A stretch of 64,000 nucleotides of DNA from Lepas anatifera (lineage: Eukaryota > Arthropoda > Thecostraca > Lepadidae), in assembly GCA_034440635.1 (NCBI GenBank), contig JAOTON010002235.1, positions 186,001 to 250,000 on the forward strand, given 5' to 3'. The notes beneath the pieces were generated by a model. That model saw only the letters and a list, made by a program, of their open reading frames with translations. It was not told where the DNA came from and did no database searches. Positions 45,282-56,009 of this stretch are shown here, piece after piece (the first letter of the stretch is position 1; every line of letters starts with the position of its first letter). The translations under genes and the position numbers were made by a program.

Positions 45282-46298
45282 CACCCGCCCCGATGGGCCT
45301 CCGAGCCACATTCGCCCTCGTGGTTCAAACCACAGAGCTATATACATGTATATAGCTCTGTGGTTCAAACACTCCTTCCTCGAACTCGCCTCCTATGGGC
45401 GCTGGCGGAAAAAGCGAGCGCTGGTGGATAGTCCACACAAGTTCGTGAAAAACTACATCAGTCACTTTTGGGCTCAGGTCAATATTGATGAGAGAGGTCA
45501 AAGAAGGTGGCATGTTAGAGAAGAGTTTCCGGGCTCTAGCATCTGACAGAGTTGAGCTAGAATAATTTTTAGGCACCATTCGCTTACACTCCTTACGGTG
45601 AATCGAATGATGTATAAAGTGACTATATTAGGTCAAAACATAAAAATGACCTGACCTAACGTCAGGTCAAGGTCACCCTCTAACCTAGCGTGTCAATATG
45701 CTTATCAATCGACTCGAAATAACAATCCAAATGTAATGGTATCAAAATAAAAACTTTATCATCATATCCTGCAAAATTATGGACCCAAGTCTGAAACCTG
45801 CTTAAATAGCCCCAGATGACCTCTCAGAGGTCACAGGTCGAAAATGACAACATGAACCTAGAAAGGAGCCCAGGATACTACGATCTGGAGAATATGAAGC
45901 TTTTATCAGCTGCATTTACACAAATACAGCCAATTTGTTTTCCCCATGCATCTCCAATGGATAGGTTATGATCCGTACCTGACCCTAGGTCATCGATATG
46001 AGGAAAGTCGGGAATATATTTTGTAGTACTCAGTAGGCCAATTATATGGTAGAAGTTTCAATTCGATAGATCCCCATTTTCCTACTTACGGCACCTCAAA
46101 CATTTTTAGAGGTGAGGTCACTTGCCCGGAACTGGTGACCTGACCTGAGATGACCCAACCTTAGAATTTCGGGAAAGTTCCGGAATTGTTCAAGGATAAG
46201 GCGTGTCCAGCGCGGTGGTGCTGTACATCGCTGTTTTTACATGCCGCCGGTAAAACCCGAGAGGGTGCTCAAACACCCCCTCCCCACCGGGGCGAGGG
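45282..46298. mobile_element. piggyBac-like non-autonomous element with internal palindrome
   Basis: It is flanked by TTAA at 45278-45281 and 46299-46302. The left end is CACCCGCCCCGATGGG and the right end CCCCACCGGGGCGAGGG. The interior is rich in AGGTCA/TGACCT. A 36-bp perfect palindrome at 45329-45364 is embedded near the left end. No transposase. Confidence 0.78.
45329..45364. repeat. 36-bp perfect palindrome
   Basis: ACCACAGAGCTATATACA is followed by its exact reverse complement. The direct repeat TGGTTCAAAC occurs at 45321-45330 and 45361-45370, overlapping the palindrome edges. It can form a hairpin or cruciform. Confidence 0.9.
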
Positions 46299-46891
46299 TT
46301 AAGGCAAGATCTCATTGTTCTAGCCCTTTGTGCTTTCATTAGAAAGCTGCTAAACTGACAAATATTTTGATACAGAACCATATTTTCTCTAAGTTTTCAG
46401 TAGGCTTTCAGATTTTAGTGACAGCCATACGACAGAAATGTGCTGTATATCTGAGACCTTATCCAATGGCTTGTCCCGTGATCTGCTAGTAGGGAACGTT
46501 GATTGAATGGCGTTGTCCATGGAGCCACCAGTGCCGGCACCGGGTTTGACCAAAGCTCGCAATATGTCAGGGCTGGTGGCCAGAGTAGGACCAGGCCCGG
46601 AATTTGTCAAGGTTTGTAACCGCCGCCAGGACACGAAGTTAGGAAAAGTAGCTGTGTGTTCGGAGCTCTCCTCTCGTGTAACGCTGGACCCCCACTTAGG
46701 CTCATAGAGCAATCGAGTTATCTCAACACATGCATTGACGGAGGGGCGGGTGGGTACCCGTCCCCTCGGGTTTTTCGGAGACAGCATCAAAACGGCGGCG
46801 CGTACGCGCCGCCGTACATGTAATACCTTTTGTCTGATTATTTGTACAACTTATTTAAATATTTTAAGGTCAGGTCACCAGTACAGGTCAA

Positions 46892-48522
46892 AAACCAATA
46901 TTTACTCTCAAAAACAAATCAACTTCTTCAGTATAAAAGCAGCCCACACAAATATTCTACTTTGTGGGAACTTACTGGCCGTATAATCACTAAATCAATT
47001 CCTTTAATGAACGAAAATGAAACCATGGTCAACGACAACAAGCAGAAGGCAAACATGTTAAACTCATACTTTGCAGCGCAATCAACATTAGACATCGTGG
47101 AGCCGGAGATAGTTATTGCTGAGCCCCTTGACTCCCCCTGTTGCGGAAATAGACGCCCTTGTGGTCTTTGAACGCGATGTGCTACATGAACTAAATAAAC
47201 TACAGCCCCACAAATCAACAGAACCTGACGAAATTCCAAACAACTTCTTAAGCTAACCGCAATTCTTATCACAGACCCGTTAACAAAATTATTCAATAAA
47301 TCTCTTCAGCTCGGTATTTTCCCGTCAGAATGGAAACTCGCCAATGTCAAACCAATTTTCAAAAATCAAGGATCCCCATCTGACATTTCCTGCTATCGGC
47401 CTATCAGTCTTCTTTCTTGCTTATCGAAAGTCTTTGAAAAGGTAGTTTTCCGGAAAATATACTTATCAGACAACAGCCTTCTAACAGATCGACAGAGCGG
47501 GTACAGGCCCGACCATGGTACACAAATTCATCTTTTCTATTTGACACATAAATTAAATGAATCACTAGATAAGGGGCAAGATTTCATTGCAGTGTATTTG
47601 GACATTTCGCGCTACTTCGACAAAATTTGGCATAGAGGACTCCTAGAAGAATGAAAACGTGAATTCGGACTGACTGCAGTTTTAGACTGGCTCGCCTCCT
47701 ACCTTACTGACAGAAGACAACGTGTTTGCTTGCAAAATTCTTACTCATCTACTCGTTCGCTAAATGCAGGCTGTCCTCAAGGATCCGTTCTTGGCCCCCT
47801 CCTTGCCCTCCTCTATCTAAATTCTCTGACAAAACAAACGACCCAAGACATACTTTGTTTTGCTGACGACACATCTCTGTACGCGGCTCATACCACCGAC
47901 TCATTCCTTTCCATTCAGAACCCTCTTCAGACAGACGTTGACAAAATATACAGTTATGGACAAAAATGGTTCACTACCTTTAACCCAACCAAAACAATCC
48001 AGCAAACTTTCCCGTTAAAAAATAGAACACAAGTCCCAAAACTAACATTTGGTGGTGAACCTGTACCAGTGGTGCAAAATCACAAACAGCTAGGAATTAC
48101 TCTTTTTTATGACTTGAAATTCAAAGAACACGTCAACCAAATAATAAAAAGTAAACATAGCTTTGGGCCCTATCTACCCTTTAGCACAGTTTCTCCCAAG
48201 AACAATTCTAAATCAAATTTACACGACATACGTTAGACCTCACTTTGACTACTGTGACATAATTTATGACGGATATATCACAGCACATGACAAACTTAGA
48301 CTTGAGCGACTGCAGAATAGAGCCGCTAGACTAGTGACAGGGACCTTACTCCGGACACCGACTGAGATATTGATAAAAGACCTTGGGTGGGAATCCCTTG
48401 AGACAAGAAGGAAAATAAAAAAATTGTATTTTTTCATAACCTTTTAAATAACCCATTGGTACCACAATTCATACGCAACGTTGTTCCTGAAACAAGAGAA
48501 AGTAACTTGCTTAGAACCTTAA
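46892..48522 (+). pseudogene. Non-LTR retrotransposon (LINE) reverse transcriptase, 5'-truncated and broken
   Basis: The translated pieces show the reverse-transcriptase order of CR1/Jockey-like LINEs: KANMLNSYFAAQST (near 47055), YRPISLLSCLSKVFEK (near 47395), VYLDISRYFDKIWH (near 47600), PQGSVLGPLL (near 47773) and the catalytic FADDT (near 47860). They then run to LQNRAARLVTGT (near 48313). Frames change several times (after ~47130 and ~48190), and an in-frame TGA lies at 47652-47654. No endonuclease precedes it, so this is a 5'-truncated dead copy. Confidence 0.9.
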
Positions 48523-49713
48523 CCCTTGCCCCGGTGGCGGGTACGAGCCACCTTCGCCCTGGTGGGGGCTAAAAAAGACCCCCACGATCTCAAAAACTAA
48601 GAGAGCTAGAAAAAAGCGCAAAACAGCAATCGAAAGCTCTTCGAAAATGATATCGAAAATACTTCGGTCATTTTTCTTGTCAGGTCAATATCAAGGTCAT
48701 CAGAGGTCAAAATAGGTCAAAATCGCTAATATGAGGTGTACTAAGAAAACCTCATATATCTCAGAAACTATGATAGCTAGAAACATTTTTCTAACACCAT
48801 TCGAAAGCTCTTGAAATGCGCTTTCATTGCAGTGGCATTCATTTTTGTGTCAGGTCAAAGCCTAGGGAGCTACAGGTCACTGAATATTGGGCATATTCTT
48901 GGGAATGTCCATAGCCACCCATTCATAAGGGCGTTTACTTTTTCGCTAATAGCTCCCAAACAAAACAAGATACAGTCATAGTTTATGCACCATTGCAATC
49001 CTCTCGTCAATACGAATCGAATGATATATGATATTGCTATGCCAGGTCAAATTTAAGAATTTGACCTGACCCAGGTCAGCGGTCTGACCCAACTTGACCT
49101 GGTATAGTCATGCTGTATATCATTTGACTTGCAGTGACTATACAAACACTTTGGTGACAAAATAAAAGTTCTATCTTATTTTATTTAAAATTTATAGAGT
49201 AAAACACCAAAAATTGCTTATTTGACCTCAGGTGACCCTTTAAAGGTCATAAGTCAAAATTTTTAGCATCAACTTCAGAAATGGGCTAAAAGCAAGTCGT
49301 AACTGATGTTTGAAGTTGATTCCATCTATACTTACTGAGAAAAGCTCATTTCGTGATTTTACCCATGTATTTACAATGGGCAGGTCATGCTCTGCTCATG
49401 ACCTTAGGCCACCAATATCAAAAATTCCGGAACATATGTTGTAGCTCCTGGTGAGCCCAATATGTGGTATGAGTTTCAACTTGATCGATTAATCCTTCTT
49501 TTAGTTATGCGGTCCTAAGTATTTTTTGGGGTGAGGTCACTTCACCTGGCCTGGTGACCTGACCTGATATGACCTTGAGCCAAAATTTTCAGGAAAGATG
49601 TAAAAATGATGAAGGAACAGCTAGACCAGGTTTGGCGGCGCTACGCGCCACCGTTTTTTGGTCACTTCGGAAAAACCAGAGGGGGTCTAAAAAGACCCCC
49701 ACCCGGGCGAAGG
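48523..49713. mobile_element. piggyBac-like non-autonomous element inserted in the LINE
   Basis: It is flanked by TTAA (48519-48522) and a mutated CTAA (49714-49717). The left end is CCCTTGCCCCGGTGGCGGG and the right end CCCACCCGGGCGAAGG. The interior is non-coding and AGGTCA-rich. LINE coding resumes on both sides, so this is a later insertion. Confidence 0.8.
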
Positions 49714-50470
49714 CTAAGACATTCAGAAAAAATAACAGTGCCGCGACACAGAACACTAGCGTTTAAAAGATCATTTCTGCTTACCTCTATCAAGACGTGG
49801 AATCAGCTACCCCAAAATATTCGTGAAATTACCTCCAAAATTACATTCAAAAACGAAATAAAACACCATTTTGGGACCCCCTCTCCCCCACTTTATTGCT
49901 CTTTGGGCCAAAAGAGAAAAAATTATCTATTGACACGACTGCGACTTGGCACAAGCAAGTTAAATAAATTCACCCCAATTTTAAGTTCAAGCGATCAACT
50001 CTCCCCACTGTGCTTGCGGCGAAACAAAAGAGGACACACCACACTTCATGCTCCATTGCCAATTATTCAACCACACAAGAGTAACAATGTTTCACGAAAT
50101 TCTCTCCATAACCAACATTAACCTTTCAAACATGGATAAGCAATCAAAACTGAATATTCTACTGCATGGCTCTCCATTAAACAAATCAAACTCCAAAAAA
50201 GTAGCCTCAACTGTCTTTAAATTTATCCGAACCACAAAACGATTTGCATAGCTGCGCCCGGGCCGGGCGGGGTGACGGTGAGTGGGCCTCACACTCAATC
50301 ATTTGTTACCTGAGCGGCGGAACTGGGTGATTCCCTCTGTGGTGGTGCGGTGTGTTGGGGACCAACCGTGCAAGAGGCGCCTCGCATAAGCATTCGTGCT
50401 TTTGCGCCAATCGCAAACAATGTATTATGTTTTGTAGTGTCTCTTGATGAAAATACATGTCTGTCTGTCT
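49714..50470 (+). pseudogene. LINE C-terminal part and 3' end with (TGTC)n tail
   Basis: This continues the LINE after the nested element: VPRHRTLAFKRSFLL, then WNQLPQNIREI (near 49800). A C-x-C ... H-x4-C knuckle-like motif near 50010-50075 is read after a frameshift. The coding part ends near 50251. The 3' end is a TGTCTGTCTGTCTGTC tetranucleotide tract at 50459-50474 that abuts the host element. Confidence 0.85.
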
Positions 50471-51258
50471 GTCAAGTGACCTGACATCAAAACAAGTTTA
50501 CGATAGCATAAGTCGGAACAGGGTGAACTTATCCGATTGAAACTTTTCACATAATGGGCTCACCGAGTTTTCTAAAATGTGGTCCGGCATGTTTTTACCG
50601 ATGACCTAAGGTCAGGTACGGGCCATGATCTCTCCATTAGAAATACATGCGAAAAAATGGTTTTAATTGAATAACTTAGTAACGGATGGTGATAGAGCGT
50701 TTATTTTAGCTGTATTAGATTTTCCTTATCTCTGCGGTTCTAATGATATGCATTTTATCTAATTTGACCTTGACCTGACCTCAGGTGAGGTCAAATCCTT
50801 GATTTGACCTAGAAAGGTCATATTATATATCATTCCATTTGGCTCGCTGCGAGGATTTCAAGGGTCTAAATTGTTTTGCTCTATCTTTACTTGTTCGGAT
50901 GTGATGACCGGAAAACCTTCATTTACATGCTATCCCTATGACGGCATGTCTTGACCTCTAGTGACCTTAAATGTGACCTGACAAAAAATGGTACAAATAT
51001 TTTCCATAGAAAAGTGAATGGGCTACCCAACGCCGTTTACCGTTTTTCGCTACATAGCGCGATTATCGAGATCTTAGGGGGCGGGTACCCGCCACCCCCC
51101 GTCAAAGCGAAGGTGGCTCAGGTCCCCATCAATGCGCGTGTTGAGTTGTTCACCAACGTTATTTATCCAGCATTCCACGATAAATCGACCAAGCGGTAAC
51201 ACTACATCTCAGGTTTTGATGAAAATTTGTCGAAGGGATTGTTCACGGCGCGGATTAA

Positions 51259-52286
51259 CCCTCGACCCACCGGGGCCATCGATGGCCTCCTAAGGTTTTT
51301 TTCGGGATAGCACAAAACGACGAGGCGCAGCAACGCGGTTGAGGGCTCTATCTATCACCAAATCATTTTCCCACCATCCCTGAAATTTTTCCCCCGGGTC
51401 ACATAAGGTCAGGTCACCAGGCGAGGTCAACCAAGGTCACCTCACTTCAACTTTTGAGCTCTCTACCATAGCTACATTTCTAAGCCGATTAATTTGCCAA
51501 TTCCTAAACTTCATGAGCCCTCCAGGGTCTACAAAATGTATATCCGGGATTTTTCGATTTCGTGACCTGGGTTCACGGCACGAGGTGACCTCTCCCATTG
51601 AAAAAGCACGGAGAAAAGCTGTCTAATGATCTAAGCCACAAAAATGATTGCAAACGCTCAGATTGTTCAGAAAAACTTCTTGGACACCCGTTCACGGATC
51701 TCAGGGGCGGTATTTTCCCTTTGACCTATCTAAGACCATCACAGATCACCAAGGGTCAACAAAAGTATTTTGACGATAACATTTGACCTAATTAAGCTAG
51801 AGCGCTGAAATAAACGTAATTGTGCATGTCTTATCACAGGCTGTCATTTGGTATACGGCAAGGCCACTTTTTGACCTTTCGTGACCTCAACTCCTATTAG
51901 GTCACAAGGTGACCTCTGGAGGTCAAACTACTGGCGGGAGGTCATTATGTTCCACGTAGCGGAAACAGATCTGGCATTTTCCTATCAAATTTACTTTACC
52001 AGATTGCGATAGTTCTAACGGCATAAAAGCTATGCCCAGTTTGCTTAAGCATTGCATATTTTAGTGGGAATAGCCTGTCGTGACCTAACTTGACATCTGG
52101 AGATCAAACCATCGACCTGAACGCTTAAAAATGCGAATTAATTTCTTACTGAATTCACACGACCTTTCTAATGCCATTTGCAGATTTGCGCTAGTTAGAT
52201 TTTCCCCCATATTTTCGGAGTTAGAGAGGCACCATCGATGCCCCCGGAGGGGCAAAGATGGCGCCGGACTCCCGGTGGGGCGCGGG
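51259..52286. mobile_element. piggyBac-like element, inverted relative to copy 1
   Basis: It is flanked by TTAA at 51255-51258 and 52287-52290. The left end CCCTCGACCCACCGGGG and the right end CCCGGTGGGGCGCGGG form the terminal inverted repeats, with ATCGATGGCC palindromic blocks inside. The body is the reverse complement of the element at 2921-3936. Confidence 0.82.
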
Positions 52287-52439
52287 TTAACGCTGTGATA
52301 TTTGTAGCTTTGTCCGTCCAGTGTTTTCGTGTTCTGGCCGCAGGCAGTTTTTGGGCGCAATGAAATTCTTACTCTTCCACATCTTCGAGATTGGAAGATT
52401 CGTTGCTGCATCGAGATTCCACATCATCACTGACCACCA

Positions 52440-53100
52440 TCAGTGCTCCAGGGACTGGGCGCCATGCGCCAGTGCTGACCTGAGTGCAGGTACAGGACCT
52501 GGACACTATCCTCGGATACGGGCACCAGTGCTGGGTTGACTTCAGGTCCAGGGTCTGGGCGTCATCCCCGGAGGCGGGCGCCAGTGCTGAGTTGAGCTCA
52601 GGTCCAGGACCTGGACACCATCCCCGGAGGCGGGCGCCAGTGCTGAGTTGAGCTCAGGTCCAGGACCTGGACACTATGCTCGAAGGCGGGCGCCAGTGCT
52701 GACCTGAGTGCAGGTCCAGGACCTGGACACTATGCTCGGAGGCGGGCGCCAGTACTGACCTGAGTGCAGGTCCAGGACCTGGACACCATCCCCGGAGGCG
52801 GGCGCCAGTGCTGAGTTGAGCTCAGGTCCAGGACCTGGACACTATGCTCGGAGGCGGGCGCCAGTGCTGAGTTGAGCTCAGGTCCAGGACCTGGACACTA
52901 TGCTCGGAGGCGGGCGCCAGTGCTGAGTTGAGCTCAGGTCCAGGACCTGGACACTATGCTCGGAGGCGGGCGCCAGTGCTGAGTTGAGCTCAGGTCCAGG
53001 ACCTGGACACTATGCTCGGAGGCGGGCGCCAGTGCTGAGTTGAGCTCAGGTCCAGGACCTGGACACTATGCTCGGAGGCGGGCGCCAGTGCTGAGTTGAG
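52440..53100. repeat. 56-bp minisatellite
   Basis: About 12 copies of GCTGAGTTGAGCTCAGGTCC followed by AGGACCTGGACACTATGCTC and GGAGGCGGGCGCCAGT, almost identical in the 3' half. It contains nested palindromes (GGTCCAGGACC, GAGCTC, GGCGCC). The array ends at a GC-rich stretch with a donor-like GCG|GTAGGT at ~53102. Confidence 0.92.
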
Positions 53101-53480
53101 CGGTAGGTGGCGGACGTCGGCGGCGGGCGGCCTGTGGGTGACTGAGTGGGGCGGCGACACTACTCACCTGGCTGCCGCTCGGACGGTCGCAGTGCGGGGG
53201 AAGTGCGCCGCCTTCCACTGACTGCCGTGCTCCAGCACCACACCAGCTCAGTAAGTCGCCGCACCCCGAAGGCAGTCATGGCACATCTGCTAATTTGTTT
53301 ACTATGCACACTCGGTTGGTACTCGCTTGTTTCTACAACGGTCGTTTGTTTCCTGTGGCTGTTTTTTCTCCGGTACGCACTGATTGCTACTCTCGCATTG
53401 TGGTAGTGTCAAAAGCGGAGTATATCGCTCCAAATGGAAGATTTGGGCATTCTGTGAAATAGTGAAGCTCCATGGATATT
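53101..53480. other. CpG-rich stretch after the 56-bp array; possible promoter or first exon
   Basis: Positions 53105-53260 are CpG-rich and contain CTCAGTAAGTCG, which holds both an arthropod-type initiator core (TCAGT) and a good donor (GTAAGT). The 86-codon frame 53146-53406 ends in hydrophobic residues but matches no family. I cannot tell a promoter from chance. Confidence 0.25.
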
Positions 53481-53499
53481 CAAGGTATATAGTGGGTGC

Positions 53500-54430
53500 G
53501 GGGTCGACGTCGTAACTCTATTGAAACGAACTGATATGTTAAACTTACCACATATGAAGGTTATGGTCAAAGGTCACACGTCAATGCCATGCAACCATTT
53601 TGAAGGTCATTGGCTCCATTTCTTCACGTCAAATGACGTTATCCAATATGACGTGTATTATGTATGCCGTCATAGTTAAGGTAACTCAAGGTTAAAGGTC
53701 AAAGTCAATGTCAATCCCCATTTTCCTCCTACCAACGGTTGCAATAGTGCTAGTTATGGCGTAAATTATAGGAAGTATATAATGTTGTGACGTCATGGGT
53801 CAATGGCCTTGAATACCTTTGACCCAAGAATTTCAAGAAACATTTTGGGAACTTTAACTCGCGTAATGGAGGGGGTCCTGAGTGCCCCCGCCAATTTTTC
53901 CCGAGGTCGCTGGAGAAGCGTTCGTAGCTCTTGGGCTACATTTAAGGGAGTTCATGATCGCGTTGATGGGCGAAATAATTTTTAAAATCGGTCAATAATG
54001 TATTGAACTTATAGGCTTTCAAAGTCAGACCTATATTTTGAGGCCATCACAATCGAGCGGTCGCACCAGCTTCCCTGCACTGTAGATCGAGTGGTGCGTA
54101 TGATCGGGATTACATGTCAAGTTCACCCCACATGAAAGTTAATGACAAAGCTCACTGGTCGAGGTCATTAACCCCCTGTTCCGGTCAGATGACATTATTT
54201 AGAATGACTTATGTTATGTTATGACTTCATAGTTAAGGCTACTCAATGTAAAGGTCAAGGTCGAAGTGACATGTAAAGGTCCTTTTTCAAGTCATACCCT
54301 CATTTTCCGCCTAAAGCCTGCTCTAGTACAAGTTGTATCGTACATTCTTGGGAAAATATCGCATTGTTGAGTCATCGGTCTGGACCTTGAATGATCCTAA
54401 CCTCAAATTTAACTCAAAGCTCAAATTCCC
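53500..54430. repeat. Diverged ~580-bp tandem duplication, AGGTCA-rich
   Basis: Segment ~53515-53840 (ATATGTTAAACTTACCACAT ... CATAGTTAAGGTAACTCAAG ... GGCCTTGAAT) is repeated in diverged form at ~54095-54420 (ACATGTCAAGTTCACCCCAC ... CATAGTTAAGGCTACTCAAT ... GACCTTGAAT). Both carry many GGTCA motifs and appear to be an older relative of the TTAA elements. Confidence 0.65.
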
Positions 54431-54843
54431 GTATTTCTTTCGCATAATCAGGGAATTTTCCAATAGGCCACCAGTACGGCTCAGATTTGACCTTTACAAT
54501 CTAGTTTGACCTTGAAGATATTGACCTAGGTCAATGAAGCTTCGCTATAATCTAGATCACCATCGCCCCCACTCACCCCAGAACGGTTTTTTCAAGTCTC
54601 CAGGTATGGTAGGAACTCACGTTAGTTCCAGACCCCTTCCCAGCAGGGGTGTAAAGTAGTCCCGGATTACTTCTCAGATGCCACGGGTCGAAACTGACAG
54701 GACCCTGGGAAGTTGCCTAAGATTCCACGATTTTGGAATAGGAATGTATCATCAGCCGTTTCTACAGAACAAGTAATTTGTCGGTTTTTCCTATTTCCTC
54801 CGTGCATTCCCAATGGAAAGGAAAGGACACAATCTGACCTTAA

Positions 54844-55681
54844 CACGCGCATTGACGGGGGTCTGAGCCATCTTCGCTTTGACGGGGGCGGGTACCCGCC
54901 CCCCTAAGATCTCGAGAACCACGGTAGGTAGCAAAAAACGGTAAACGGCGTTGGGCTGCCCATCCACTTCTCCATCGAAAACATTTGAACCATTTTTTTG
55001 TCAGGTCACATTTAAGGTCACGAGAGGTCAAAACATGCCCGTCATAGGCATAACATGTAAATTCAGTTTTTCGGCCATTACATCTGAACAAGTAAAGATA
55101 GAGCAAAACGACTTGAACTATATGAATCCTCTTAGCAAGCCGAATCGAATGATATATAATTTGACCTTGCTAGGTCAAATCAAGGATTTGACCTGACCTG
55201 AGGTCAGGTCAGGGTCAAATTATATAAAATGCATATCATTAGAACTGCAAAGCCCAGGCGAGTCTAATGCAGCTAAAATAAATGCTCTATCACCATCCGT
55301 TACTGAGTTATTCCGTAAAAACCATTTTTCCCATGTATTTCCAATGGAGAGGTCATGTCTCGTACCTGACCTTAGGTCATCGATATCAAAAATACCGGAA
55401 CATATTTTAGAGAGCTCGGTGGGGCCATTATGTGATATGAGTTTCAATCGGATAAGTTCACCCTGCTCCGACTTATGTTATCTTAAACTTTTTTTGAGGT
55501 CGGGTCACTTGACCTGTACTGGTGACCTGACCTGAGATGACCTAACCTTAAAATTTTCACAGAAGTTGTAAAAATGATGAAGGAAAAGTTATACCAAGTA
55601 CGGCGGCGCGTAGCGTCGCCGTTTTTCTACTATCTCCGAAAAACCCGAGGGGGCGCGTACCCGCCCCCGTCAATGCGCGTG
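54844..55681. mobile_element. piggyBac-like element, CACGCG subfamily
   Basis: The left side is TTAA (54840-54843) then CACGCGCATTGACGGGGG. The right side is CCCCCGTCAATGCGCGTG then a mutated TCAA. A GGGGGCGGGTACCCGCCCCC block sits inside each end. It contains the everted pair TGACCTGACCTGAGGTCAGG. Closely similar to 15218-16017. Inserted in older AGGTCA-rich repeat DNA. Confidence 0.82.
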
Positions 55682-55809
55682 TCAAATGTTTGATATAAAA
55701 ATCCTGTTACTTCAATTTGTGGTAGGTACTTGGTGGGTGTTTTAGGTGATATAAATCTTAGATCGATAGATTAAACATTTTCTCATTGGTGCGATCTCAA
55801 ACATATTAG

Positions 55810-56005
55810 GAGATGATATCTCCTGGCGTAGCCTGGCTATCTGACCTGAAGTGAAGCAAAATTAAGAGTTTACGAAAAGCAACGCAATTGTTAAAAAATA
55901 AGGTATAAATACAGTAGCACTCCACACCGCTGTTTTATGGCACCGTCTAAAAATCCGAGGGGATGATCTTGAAACATTTCCCCTCTACCCCGACCTGGGC
56001 GAGGG
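55810..56005. mobile_element. Right-end fragment of a piggyBac-like element
   Basis: The fragment runs from interior family sequence (TGACCTGAAGTGAAGC) to the end CCGACCTGGGCGAGGG followed by TTAA (56006-56009). The left end is missing. Confidence 0.55.
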
Positions 56006-56009
56006 TTAA

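Larger units (their letters stand above)
46727..51140. mobile_element. piggyBac-like element (CACGCG subfamily) split by a LINE insertion
   Basis: The left part 46727-46891 starts CACATGCATTGACGG after TCAA. It continues in the order of the related copies, inverted, as far as CACCAGTACAGGTCAA. The right part resumes at 50471 with GTCAAGTGACCTGACATC and ends ATCAATGCGCGTG followed by TTGA. The two halves join exactly where the intact copy at 54844 has ACAGGTCAAGTGACC in reverse complement. GTCAA is present at both junctions, consistent with a short target duplication of the LINE. Confidence 0.78.

Noticed and set aside
46892..50470. Intact autonomous LINE
   Set aside because: It has no endonuclease domain, an in-frame stop at 47652, several frameshifts and an internal transposon insertion.
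53146..53406. 86-codon frame with hydrophobic C-terminus as a small membrane protein
   Set aside because: No family resemblance, and it overlaps CpG-rich DNA where chance frames are common. Kept only as a possible promoter or exon region.
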